The notes: generated by a model not told the origin, from the letters alone. Counted from the stretch's first letter, positions 55,636 through 62,556 are shown. The stretch: DNA of 64,000 nt from Aquabacterium parvum (GCF_001447195.1 NZ_LFRI01000084.1:93004-157003); one strand, 5' to 3'. Program-made: numbers and translations.

Positions 55636-55913
55636 GTGGGCGCGGGCAACTCGTTATCCGTGCCCCAGCTCGACAACCAGGCTTCCACCTCGTCGGCGGT
55701 CGCGTGCAGTCCGGTGGTGCGGTACTCTTCCCAGGCCTTGAGGGTGTCCTGGCGGAAGGCCTCGCGCTTTTCCTCGCGATCAACGTACTGGGTGATCGCT
55801 TCGCGCATCAGCCAGTGCGACGTGCGATCACGCGCATCAGCCAGGCGCTTCACGCGGGCCTTGGTGTCCTCGTCGAGTTTGATCGCCACGGGGCGAACGG
55901 CAGCAGCGGTCAT
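55623..55913 (-). CDS. parD: Ribbon-helix-helix antitoxin of the ParE system
   Basis: This 96-residue antitoxin has an N-terminal ribbon-helix-helix VRPVAIKLDEDTKARVKRLA then RDRTSHWLMREAITQYVDRE. A disordered toxin-binding tail (LKAWEEYRTTGLHATADEVE) follows. The antitoxin-first order with 13-base overlap is standard for type II pairs. The ATG at 55913 is preferred over a longer frame that runs through the upstream non-coding region. Possible operator repeats lie just upstream. Confidence 0.85.
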   Translation of the reverse strand: MTAAAVRPVAIKLDEDTKARVKRLADARDRTSHWLMREAITQYVDREEKREAFRQDTLKAWEEYRTTGLHATADEVEAWLSSWGTDNELPAPTCHK

Positions 55914-55927
55914 AGCGGCCTCCATCA

Positions 55928-55958
55928 AAGTATCACTGGGTATTACCTTACCATACTT
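55928..55958. promoter_or_regulatory. Candidate operator upstream of parD
   Basis: AAGTAT (55928-55933) and ATACTT (55953-55958) form an inverted repeat around GGTATTACC (55939-55947), itself symmetric. It lies 15-45 bases upstream of the antitoxin start, where RHH antitoxins normally bind. Confidence 0.45.
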
Positions 55959-55991
55959 CACTCGGCCGCGCCACATGAACTGATGCTTGTG

Positions 55992-56025
55992 CGTATCTAC
56001 GTAGTACGCCAATACGTATCTACGT
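55992..56025. promoter_or_regulatory. Repeated CGTATCTACGT sites upstream of the toxin-antitoxin genes
   Basis: CGTATCTACGT occurs at 55992-56002 and again at 56015-56025, with the 8-base palindromes CTACGTAG (55997-56004) and ATACGTAT (56012-56019) embedded. The region lies between the metallophosphoesterase stop and parD. Related sequence occurs at 46656-46675 and 62534-62541. Confidence 0.45.
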
Positions 56026-56733
56026 GGACTGACGATGCGCCCTCGCCTCGTCGAAGTCGCCAGGCCGCACTGTGCGGCCGTTGGCGTCGCTGATGCCACA
56101 GAATCCGACCCCGAAGGCATCGAACCCAAGCCGCTGGCGATGGCTGCTGTAGTCAAGGCGATCATGATGATGGCCGTGGAATGCCTTGCTCACGCCGAGG
56201 CTGCGGGCCAGTTCGTCGATGGCGTCGAACCCATGCGGATGCGAGCTGGGGGCCTCATGCGTGACCAGGATGTCGGCGCGCTGCCCGACCAGGCCGAAGT
56301 AGTCGGACGGGAAGATCGAGCTGCGGTGCTTGCGCGGCACGCCGCCGCACCAGAGGTTGCCTTTGCCGCAGCGTGCGGCGAAGTCATCCGGCCGCTCATG
56401 CAGCCACTCGGCAGGCGGTGCCCACACCTGGCCTCGAAAGATGCCGCCCAGGCCAGCGATCCGCAGCCCGTCGATCTCAACCACTCGGCCGTGCAGGTTT
56501 CGGTCGGACAAGGCCGAGCCGAATAGGTTGTCGTAGTCGGCCTCGGAGTCCGTATCGTGGTTGCCGTGGATGTACCAGACCTCGGTCATGCCGAGGATCG
56601 GGGCCAGCTCGATCTCCAGGGGGCGCTGCGCCTGCAAGTCGCCCAGAAACACGATGGCGGCCGGTCGATCTTGGCCAACCACGTCGAGGACGTGATCGAA
56701 GCAGCCATGCGTGTCGCCGAGAAAGTAGATCAC
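56020..56733 (-). CDS. Calcineurin-like metallophosphoesterase
   Basis: The 237-residue protein has all five metallophosphoesterase motifs: IYFLGDTHGCFDHVL at the N-terminus, IVFLGDLQAQ, VWYIHGNHDTDSE near residue 55, ILVTHEAPSSHPHG near residue 155 and FHGHHHDRLDYS near residue 187. Close relatives on plasmids and phages act on phosphodiesters or phosphoproteins; the substrate here is unknown. It overlaps the upstream gene by four bases. Confidence 0.85.
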   Translation of the reverse strand: MIYFLGDTHGCFDHVLDVVGQDRPAAIVFLGDLQAQRPLEIELAPILGMTEVWYIHGNHDTDSEADYDNLFGSALSDRNLHGRVVEIDGLRIAGLGGIFRGQVWAPPAEWLHERPDDFAARCGKGNLWCGGVPRKHRSSIFPSDYFGLVGQRADILVTHEAPSSHPHGFDAIDELARSLGVSKAFHGHHHDRLDYSSHRQRLGFDAFGVGFCGISDANGRTVRPGDFDEARAHRQST

Positions 56734-57038
56734 GGTGACGCCCCCTGCCCCACTTCCTGCAAGCGACGCTCCAAGCGGTCACGGAGCCGTGGCAGGTTAG
56801 TGATCCAGCCGCGCCGCACTGTCTCTGCGGACTCCAGCAGCTCGGAGGGGTGCGCAGCGAAGTACGCATCGGCGGCCTGAGACAGGCGCTGACGGGCGTC
56901 ATACAGGTGTCGGCCCAGGATCATTCCGGCTACGCGACAGACGTTCGCTTCCGCTGGCGTGCGCGGCGAGTCCAGAGCGCCCGTCGCGATCAGGGCGCAG
57001 CATTCCAGCATCGCGGCTTCGTTGTCGCGGGCTGTCAT
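56730..57038 (-). CDS. Unrecognised small protein of the leftward operon
   Basis: This 102-residue helical soluble protein starts MTARDNEAAMLECCALIATG. It contains AEANVCRVAGMILGRHLYDA and ends with a charged helix (WITNLPRLRDRLERRLQEVG). No domain is recognised. Its start overlaps the last codon of the HAD gene remnant (ATGA), showing that the two were coupled before the IS66 insertion. It also overlaps the metallophosphoesterase gene by four bases. Confidence 0.6.
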   Translation of the reverse strand: MTARDNEAAMLECCALIATGALDSPRTPAEANVCRVAGMILGRHLYDARQRLSQAADAYFAAHPSELLESAETVRRGWITNLPRLRDRLERRLQEVGQGASP

Positions 57039-57151
57039 GGGATGCGCCTCTGAGCGATGGCAGGAGGCATCTCGCGGATTTGCTCGTCAGACACTGGCGG
57101 CCACCAGCGACCGGCTTTCGCATGGGCAATTTGAGCGGGTGTTAGATCGAT
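57035..57151 (-). pseudogene. 3' remnant of the HAD gene split by IS66
   Basis: Read on the minus strand from 57151, the target-site copy continues in frame as TPAQIAHAKAGRWWPPVSDE and QIREMPPAIAQRRIP to a TGA that overlaps the next gene. Joined to the 5' part (60346 to 59718) it restores one uninterrupted frame of 245 codons. An ATG inside the IS end (57172) could start a 45-residue product, but this is probably chance. Confidence 0.85.
57144..57151. repeat. IS66 target-site duplication, left copy
   Basis: AGATCGAT directly precedes the left inverted repeat; the same eight bases follow the right end at 59718-59725. Confidence 0.92.
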
Positions 57152-57202
57152 GTATGCGTCCGGTGAAGGCATCTTGAGCGCCCCATCCTGAACCGTGAGG
57201 AT

Positions 57203-57231
57203 AGTGTCCACCAAGCAGACAAGTGGACACT
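57203..57231 (+). promoter_or_regulatory. Hairpin just before IS66 tnpA
   Basis: AGTGTCCAC (57203-57211) and GTGGACACT (57223-57231) are perfect 9-base inverted repeats with an 11-base loop, ending one base before the tnpA ATG. In RNA read from outside, this would occlude the start region and could protect against readthrough expression of transposase. Confidence 0.6.
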
Positions 57232-57594
57232 ATGCAGAACACTCCAGCGAAGCGCACCCGGCGCAACCATGCGCCAGAACTCAAGAGCCAGGTCGTTCTG
57301 GCCTGCCAACAACCGGGCGCATCTGTGGCCGGTGTGGCGCTGGCCCATGGCCTCAATGCCAACCTGGTACGCCGCTGGCTGCGAGATGGCGCAGGGGCAA
57401 GGGCAAGGGGTGCGGTGTCCGTCGTTAGCGCAACGTCAAGCGCCTTCGTCGAAGTGCCCATGCCTCGGGTCAGTTCATCGACCACAGAGTCCATCCGCCT
57501 GGAGCTGCGCCGAGGTTCCAGCACCGTGATCATGCAATGGCCTGCATCCGCCGCAGCCGAGTGCGGTGCCTGGCTGCGCGAGTGGCTGCGATGA
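57232..57594 (+). CDS. tnpA: IS66 family TnpA
   Basis: This 120-residue accessory transposition protein has an N-terminal helix-turn-helix: HAPELKSQVVLACQQPGASV then AGVALAHGLNANLVRRWLRD. The C-terminal half (SIRLELRRGSSTVIMQWPAS) is the conserved IS66 TnpA tail. ATG 57232 is preferred; GTG 57223 lies in the hairpin arm. It is followed after 15 bases by tnpB. Confidence 0.9.
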   Translation: MQNTPAKRTRRNHAPELKSQVVLACQQPGASVAGVALAHGLNANLVRRWLRDGAGARARGAVSVVSATSSAFVEVPMPRVSSSTTESIRLELRRGSSTVIMQWPASAAAECGAWLREWLR

Positions 57595-57609
57595 GACGAG
57601 GCCGCCGAC

Positions 57610-57945
57610 ATGATCCGCATCGACGCGCTGTGGCTGGCCACAGCACCCTTGGACATGCGCGCCGGGCCAGACAAGGCCCTGGGCCGCGTGGTCGAAGTCT
57701 TTGGTGCCGCACGCCTGCACCACGCTTACCTGTTCGCCAACCAGCGCGGCACGCGCATGAAGGTACTGGTGCACGACGGCCAGGGGCTGTGGCTGCTGGC
57801 GCGACGCCTGCACCAAGGCCGATTCGTGTGGCCGCAGGGCGGCCTGGCTGCACAGATCGAGCTCAACCCGGCGCAGTGGCAAGCCTTGATCATGGGCCTG
57901 CCCTGGCAGCGCTTGCAGGCCGATGGCGCCATCCGGGTGGTGTGA
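57610..57945 (+). CDS. tnpB: IS66 family TnpB (Orf2)
   Basis: This 111-residue protein begins MIRIDALWLATAPLDMRAGP, the IS66 Orf2 N-terminus, and contains HAYLFANQRGTRMKVLVHDG then LWLLARRLHQGRFVWP. The protein is required for transposition of IS66 elements but its biochemical role is unclear. It sits between tnpA and tnpC. Confidence 0.92.
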   Translation: MIRIDALWLATAPLDMRAGPDKALGRVVEVFGAARLHHAYLFANQRGTRMKVLVHDGQGLWLLARRLHQGRFVWPQGGLAAQIELNPAQWQALIMGLPWQRLQADGAIRVV

Positions 57946-58056
57946 ACGCGCACTGGCTGGCCTGTTCATCGGGTGGCTGGATGGCAGTGCTCGACATCGC
58001 ATCAACTGTGGCGCAATCCCTCAAGCCCACGATGGCCAACATGCCGGATGGCTGTG

Positions 58057-59670
58057 ATGATGACGGCCATGGTCATCGATCCCCAGCAACTTCAGCACAT
58101 GGACGCGCAGCAACTGCGCGCCCTGGCCGAGGGCTTGATGGCCAAGCTGGTGGACAAGGATCAACAACTTGCTGCACATCAGCAGAGCTTGGTCGGCAAG
58201 GATCAGGAGATCCACTTCAAGCAGACCAAGATCGACCTGCTCACGCACGAGATCGCCCGCTACAAGCGGGTGCAGTTCGCCGCCAAGAGCGAGAAGCTGC
58301 ATGCCGACCAGCGCAGCCTGCTCGACGAGACCCTGGATGCCGACCTGGCCGCATTGGAGGCCGAACTCCAGGCGCTGAGCCCAACACCGGCCGAGCAGAG
58401 CGACACGGCCGATACACCCAAGGCCAAGCCCCGTCGCGCTGCGCTGCCCGCACACCTGCCGCGCGTGGAGATCCAACACGAGCCCGAGAGCACCGCCTGC
58501 ACCACGCCCGGCTGCGGCTGCCAGATGAAGCGCATCGGCGAAGACGTCAGCGAGAAGCTGGACTACACGCCCGGCACCTTTACGGTGGAGCGCCATGTGC
58601 GCGGCAAGTGGGCCTGCTTGGCCTGCCAGAAGCTGGTGCAAGCACCCGTGCCTGCGCAGATCATCGACAAGGGCATCCCGACGTCGAACCTGCTGGCCAA
58701 CGTGCTGGTGGCCAAGTATGGCGACCACCTGCCGCTGTACCGGCTCGAAGAGATCTACGCCCGAGAGGGGGTGCCGCTGCCACGCTCAACGCTGGCGCAG
58801 TGGGTGGGGCAATGCGGCGTGCAGCTTCAGCCCCTGGTCGACGCGCTCAAGGCCGAGATGCTGACCTACTCGGTGCTGCACGCCGACGAGACGCCGGTAG
58901 AGATGCTCAAGCCCGGAACAGGCAAGACGCACCGGGCCTACCTGTGGGCCTACAGCCCCGGTGTGTTCGAAGCCATGAAGGCCGTGGTCTACGACTTTGC
59001 AGAAAGCCGCTCAGGCGAGCATGCGCGCGCCTTCCTGGGCGACTGGAAGGGCAGCCTGATCTGCGACGACTACGGCGGCTACAAGGCCAGCTTCGCCAAC
59101 GGCATCACCGAGGTAGGCTGTATGGCGCATGCCCGGCGCAAGTTCTTCGAGCTGCATGCCAACGGCAGCAGCCAGATCGCGGGGCAAGCCCTGCAGACCA
59201 TTGGCTTGCTATACGACGTCGAGCGAGAAACCCAGGTCCTCAGCGCCGAAGATCGCCAAGCCATCCGCCAGGACAAGTCACGGCGCATTGCCGATGCGCT
59301 GCACGGCTGGATGCTGGCGCAGCGCAGCCAGGTGGCCAATGGTGGTGCCACGGCCAAGGCGTTGGACTACAGCCTCAAGCGCTGGCAGGCGCTCACGCGC
59401 TTCATCGACGACGGCCGGCTGCCCATCGACAACAACTGGATCGAGAACCAGATCAGACCGATTGCGATTGGGCGCAAGAACTGGCTGTTTGCGGGCTCGC
59501 TGCTGGCGGGGCAGCGTGCGGCTGCCATCATGAGTCTGATTCAGTCGGCCAAGCTCAATGGGCACGATCCGCATGCCTACCTGCGCGATGTGTTGCGGCG
59601 ACTGCCCACGCACAAGGCCAACCAGATTGGCGAGCTGTTGCCGCATTGCTGGGTTCCTGCCTCCGCCTGA
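58057..59670 (+). CDS. tnpC: IS66 family transposase TnpC
   Basis: This DDE transposase of about 537 residues has an N-terminal coiled coil/leucine-zipper region (LRALAEGLMAKLVDKDQQLA). A zinc-finger segment (CTTPGCGCQMKRIGEDVSEK, KWACLACQKLVQAP) follows. The catalytic residues are Asp in VLHADETPVEML, Asp in LICDDYGGYKASF and Glu in DNNWIENQIRPIAIGRKNW. The start is uncertain: the frame is open from ATG 57973 (565 residues), and ATGs at 58057/58060 fit the family length better. The gene looks intact. Confidence 0.92.
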   Translation: MMTAMVIDPQQLQHMDAQQLRALAEGLMAKLVDKDQQLAAHQQSLVGKDQEIHFKQTKIDLLTHEIARYKRVQFAAKSEKLHADQRSLLDETLDADLAALEAELQALSPTPAEQSDTADTPKAKPRRAALPAHLPRVEIQHEPESTACTTPGCGCQMKRIGEDVSEKLDYTPGTFTVERHVRGKWACLACQKLVQAPVPAQIIDKGIPTSNLLANVLVAKYGDHLPLYRLEEIYAREGVPLPRSTLAQWVGQCGVQLQPLVDALKAEMLTYSVLHADETPVEMLKPGTGKTHRAYLWAYSPGVFEAMKAVVYDFAESRSGEHARAFLGDWKGSLICDDYGGYKASFANGITEVGCMAHARRKFFELHANGSSQIAGQALQTIGLLYDVERETQVLSAEDRQAIRQDKSRRIADALHGWMLAQRSQVANGGATAKALDYSLKRWQALTRFIDDGRLPIDNNWIENQIRPIAIGRKNWLFAGSLLAGQRAAAIMSLIQSAKLNGHDPHAYLRDVLRRLPTHKANQIGELLPHCWVPASA

Positions 59671-59713
59671 TTCCGTCCGGTTGACGGGCTGTCAAGATGC
59701 GTTCGCCAGACGC

Positions 59714-60346
59714 TTACAGATCGATGGCACTGAGGTAGGAAGACTGCCACCACTCGACCCACTGCACCAGGTCAGCGCAGGACGCGCTACGCGCGACCTG
59801 CGGAATGGTGAGCACTTCAGCCATCGCGTCAGCCACGGCCCACGCGCTGGCCATGTTGCCAACGGCCGCAGCAAGGCGAGCGCGCGCCGAAGGCGCGGAC
59901 AGGCCAAGATTGCTGTCGGTGGCCACCAGCTTGTCGCGGTCGGCATCGGCCCAGCCTTCCGGCTGGTCATCGAGGGCGATCCAGTCAGTGATGCCCGCGC
60001 GATCCACGTAGCGGCGGATTTGCTGGTAGCGCGTGGACGTGTCCCACCAGGTGTCTCGGCCGAGCGGCCGGTGCTCGTCGTCAGTTGACATGCCGGAGTG
60101 CCAGGTGGCACCAATGACCCTCTGCCGCAGCTCGGCGGGCAGGTAGTCGCGGGCGCGGGCGAAACGCAGCTCGCGCGCCCAACTCGTGCTCAGGACGATG
60201 CGGATTTGAGGCGCGCTTGCCAGCACGTCCACCAGGTGGCCCGCCCACATAATAAGCTCGCCATCGGCGCGCAGCTCTGGCCGTCCGCGTACCAGGTAGG
60301 CCGCGTCTGGGTGGAGCACGCCGTCGTAGTCCAGGAATAGGATCAT
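59714..60346 (-). CDS. HAD-domain protein (Swiss Army Knife RNA-repair-type HAD), truncated by IS66
   Basis: The 210-residue product begins MILFLDYDGVLHPDAAYLVR, the HAD nucleophile motif. IRIVLSTSWARELRFARARD lies near residue 50 and DWIALDDQPEGWADADRDKL near residue 125, matching the HAD domain found in Swiss Army Knife RNA-repair-type proteins. The last codon and the TAA come from the IS66 right end. Before insertion the protein had 35 more residues, ending at 57035. The catalytic domain is complete, so partial function may remain. It overlaps the upstream gene by four bases. Confidence 0.82.
   Translation of the reverse strand: MILFLDYDGVLHPDAAYLVRGRPELRADGELIMWAGHLVDVLASAPQIRIVLSTSWARELRFARARDYLPAELRQRVIGATWHSGMSTDDEHRPLGRDTWWDTSTRYQQIRRYVDRAGITDWIALDDQPEGWADADRDKLVATDSNLGLSAPSARARLAAAVGNMASAWAVADAMAEVLTIPQVARSASCADLVQWVEWWQSSYLSAIDL
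59718..59725. repeat. IS66 target-site duplication, right copy
   Basis: AGATCGAT follows the right inverted repeat and matches 57144-57151. Confidence 0.92.
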
Positions 60347-60576
60347 CTTCGGTGCGCCTCCCGGCGTCCTACGACGACGATGGCCGCATCGCCCTCCTGA
60401 CCGAACTCGGCGGCATCCTTGAATTCGCCGTCCCAGGCTTGGGCTCGCCGATAGCGCACGACATTGGATGTCTTTACCTCGTGAATGGCGTCCCAGCCCG
60501 TCTCATAGCCCTCCACAAGTACAGGCGTGTCAGCAGGCACCTGGCGCAGGTGCTCAATCAGTTCGGCGGCCGTCAT
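60343..60576 (-). CDS. Unrecognised 77-residue plasmid-type protein
   Basis: The protein begins MTAAELIEHLRQVPADTPVL and ends with strand-rich GDAAIVVVGRREAHRR. Its N-terminus resembles the last 78 residues of the gene at 61503-62534 (MTVADLISTLQGLPQDLPVM), so the two are probably paralogues. The function is unknown. It is linked by 4-base overlaps on both sides. Confidence 0.62.
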   Translation of the reverse strand: MTAAELIEHLRQVPADTPVLVEGYETGWDAIHEVKTSNVVRYRRAQAWDGEFKDAAEFGQEGDAAIVVVGRREAHRR

Positions 60577-60968
60577 TGCTCATCCTCCCGTCGCATCGCG
60601 TCCATGTAGCGTTGTCCCTCCGTCGCGTCCAGGATCACCTCGCCGCATGCACCGCAGTAGTCGCCGGTTAGCGCCTTGATGGTCACAGGTTGGCCGTCGC
60701 TGCGGGTGACTGCATGGTCGCGGGTATTGCGCACCAAGGCGGCAGCGCCACAGCTCGGGCAGATGGCGAACAGCCCGAGCCGGCGCATCAAGTTCTTTTC
60801 GGTGTCGGAGACGGTCGGCCAGTCGATAGCTCCCAGCGCCTCCTTGTAAAGATGCAGGCAGGCACGGCCATCAAGCCTTGTTGCGGCCGTCCTCGTGCTG
60901 GCCAGAGCCGCGAGAACCGGGTAGTCGGCCAGGCGGTAGAGGGCTTGCATGACGGCGTAGTCGGTCAT
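60573..60968 (-). CDS. Protein with MqsA/YgiT-type zinc finger
   Basis: The C-terminal half of this 131-residue protein is a YgiT/MqsA-type zinc-binding domain: AICPSCGAAALVRNTRDHAV, GDYCGACGEVILDATEGQRY and MDAMRRE. The DNA-binding helix-turn-helix that follows in MqsA is missing. Residues 1-68 are a separate helical segment (ALYRLADYPVLAALASTRTA) not found in MqsA. No MqsR-like toxin is adjacent. It overlaps both neighbours by four bases. Confidence 0.68.
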   Translation of the reverse strand: MTDYAVMQALYRLADYPVLAALASTRTAATRLDGRACLHLYKEALGAIDWPTVSDTEKNLMRRLGLFAICPSCGAAALVRNTRDHAVTRSDGQPVTIKALTGDYCGACGEVILDATEGQRYMDAMRREDEQ

Positions 60969-61201
60969 GGTTGCAGGCCCTCAACGCGGCTGTCGCGGTG
61001 CCAACTCCCCATGACCCACTGTTGCCAGTCCCATGCCCACGCACACGGGCCTACATCGGGCATGGCCGGGGCGGCGCTACCACGTAGCGCCTGCTCGAAC
61101 TGGTCGCGCCACGGCGCAGGAATGTCGGCCAGGGCGATAAAGGGGCCATCGGCCGCAGTGCGGCGAACAGGTACGGCTGCCAGCAATTCGTCGCGCGTCA
61201 C
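60965..61201 (-). CDS. Unrecognised small protein
   Basis: This 78-residue protein starts MTRDELLAAVPVRRTAADGP and contains ALADIPAPWRDQFEQALRGS and WAWDWQQWVMGSWHRDSRVE. The Trp-rich C-terminus resembles small plasmid-encoded proteins of unknown function. Four-base overlaps on both sides place it firmly in the operon. Confidence 0.6.
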   Translation of the reverse strand: MTRDELLAAVPVRRTAADGPFIALADIPAPWRDQFEQALRGSAAPAMPDVGPCAWAWDWQQWVMGSWHRDSRVEGLQP

Positions 61202-61506
61202 GGTGTGCCCCCGCGCATCCGCTTCAACACCGGGGCATAGATGTAGAGCGCCCGGTTGATGATGTTGCGATTGCTTGGCGTCAGCGCCCGGCGCTCACCC
61301 AGAACAGTGGTCAGCTCGTGCTCAAGCGCCTTGATTCGCTCCGCGTTGGGCATCGCTTGCTCTTGCTCCACGTCGATCTCCACGCTCAAGTACCCGATGT
61401 ACTCAGCCAGTGTCTCGGCGGCAGTTTCGAGGCGTGCCGTTTCGGCGATGGAGGATGCCGCAAACCGTTCTGGCAGTGGCGGTGTGAGTGTTTCAGCGTG
61501 GCTCAT
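61198..61506 (-). CDS. Small helical protein with HAETLTP leader
   Basis: This 102-residue protein begins MSHAETLTPPLPERFAASSI and continues as a long helical, probably coiled-coil segment (ALEHELTTVLGERRALTPSN). The leader is shared with the unrelated gene at 46195-46647 in the opposite orientation, with about 39 of 44 bases identical. The function is unknown. It overlaps its neighbours by four bases. Confidence 0.62.
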   Translation of the reverse strand: MSHAETLTPPLPERFAASSIAETARLETAAETLAEYIGYLSVEIDVEQEQAMPNAERIKALEHELTTVLGERRALTPSNRNIINRALYIYAPVLKRMRGGTP

Positions 61507-62534
61507 GGCGTGATCCCGTCCAGGTCGATGATGACGGCGCTGACAGGCGCTCCCGTCGTGTCGTCATCGGGCAGCTCTCGGTACTGGCCAACAGGCGTAC
61601 CGGCCCAATCACGCTGGTGTCTTGCCACGTCGGCGACCCGAACTGAGCGCGCGTGGTCGATTCCGTCCTCGGCCGCGAGCATCACCGGGAGGTCTTGCGG
61701 TAACCCTTGCAGGGTCGAGATCAGGTCGGCGACTGTCATTGGCTCTGGTCGCCGAGGAATGCTGGCCATGTCCGGTGCCTGACCGCCCTGTGCCGCCAGG
61801 CGGGCGCGAACTTGGTCAGCAGATAGGCCCGCACCGGGGTTTGCCTTGAGCGAGTCGTAGGCGTCACCGAACATCTGCATCACATCGTCCAGGGGTACGG
61901 TCTTGGATTTGCCCGCATGAATGTCGGCCAGGCGCTGCTCTGCGATGGCCAAGTCCTCCAGGTCGTCCATCACATCGAGCAGTGTCTGTCCGCGCTTGCG
62001 GTCGAGGTGCTGGGCCTGCATGCCGAAGGCTCGCGGGCCGTTTACGTCGCAGCGCTTGGAGTCCCCCACGAAAACCACCTCACCAGGCGCGCAGCCCAGC
62101 GCGTCGCACACGCGCCGGAAGATGGCCGGGTCAGGTTTGGCCACGCCGACCTCGTAACTGAGGACGTAGGCATCCATGTCAGGCAGCAGGCCGCGCACGG
62201 CCGGGCCGTACTCGGCCGCCAGGTTGCTGCATACAGCCAGGCGCAGCCCGGCGCGGCGCGCTCGGGCCAGCAGCTCGGGCACCTCGGCGAAAAGCCGCAG
62301 GCCGGCCAACTCTTCAGCCAGGTCGGCCTCGATGTCGGGCAGTAAGTGCTCCACGCCCAGCTCGGCCGCGAAGGTGGCCACCGGCACGTCGCGGGTCAGG
62401 AAGGGCAGGCGTGCCGCGCCCTCCCCTCGTCCAGCGAGCAGTCGGGAGTAGGGGGCCAGGCGCTGGCCGTACTGGATCACCGTCCCGAAGGCGTCCAGTG
62501 CGATGGCCTTGAATCCGTGCGTGTGTGCGTTCAT
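61503..62534 (-). CDS. Mosaic protein: HAD hydrolase, antitoxin-like tail and C-terminal unknown domain
   Basis: The 343-residue frame begins MNAHTHGFKAIALDAFGTVI. HAD motifs follow: LRLAVCSNLAAEYGPAVRGL, VGVAKPDPAIFRRVC and EVVFVGDSKRCDVNGPRAFG. At about residue 205 the HAD fold ends and EDLAIAEQRLADIHAGKSKT then VPLDDVMQMFGD follows, like the C-terminus of RelB-type antitoxins. The last 78 residues (from MTVADLISTLQGLPQDLPVM) resemble the protein at 60343-60576 and have their own ATG at 61739. It may be a three-way gene fusion. It overlaps the next gene by four bases. Confidence 0.7.
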   Translation of the reverse strand: MNAHTHGFKAIALDAFGTVIQYGQRLAPYSRLLAGRGEGAARLPFLTRDVPVATFAAELGVEHLLPDIEADLAEELAGLRLFAEVPELLARARRAGLRLAVCSNLAAEYGPAVRGLLPDMDAYVLSYEVGVAKPDPAIFRRVCDALGCAPGEVVFVGDSKRCDVNGPRAFGMQAQHLDRKRGQTLLDVMDDLEDLAIAEQRLADIHAGKSKTVPLDDVMQMFGDAYDSLKANPGAGLSADQVRARLAAQGGQAPDMASIPRRPEPMTVADLISTLQGLPQDLPVMLAAEDGIDHARSVRVADVARHQRDWAGTPVGQYRELPDDDTTGAPVSAVIIDLDGITP

Positions 62535-62556
62535 ATCTACGCTAGGACGTACTAAG

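Larger units (their letters stand above)
57152..59717 (+). mobile_element. IS66-family insertion sequence, complete
   Basis: This 2566-base element starts GTATGCG and ends CGCTTAC. The terminal inverted repeats match at 22 of the first 26 positions (57152-57177 against 59692-59717) and share CATCTTGA. An 8-base direct repeat, AGATCGAT, flanks it; 8 bp is the IS66-family duplication length. It carries intact tnpA, tnpB and tnpC in the usual order. The intact ends, duplication and reading frames point to a fairly recent insertion. It interrupts a HAD-type gene read on the opposite strand. Confidence 0.95.

Noticed and set aside
57035..57172. Independent 45-residue gene starting in the IS66 left end
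   Set aside because: The ATG is within the insertion sequence and the body is the displaced C-terminus of the HAD gene.
57537..59684. A 715-codon frame overlapping tnpB and tnpC
   Set aside because: It runs in another frame through two recognisable transposition genes and gives an Arg/Pro/Ala-rich product with no family features.
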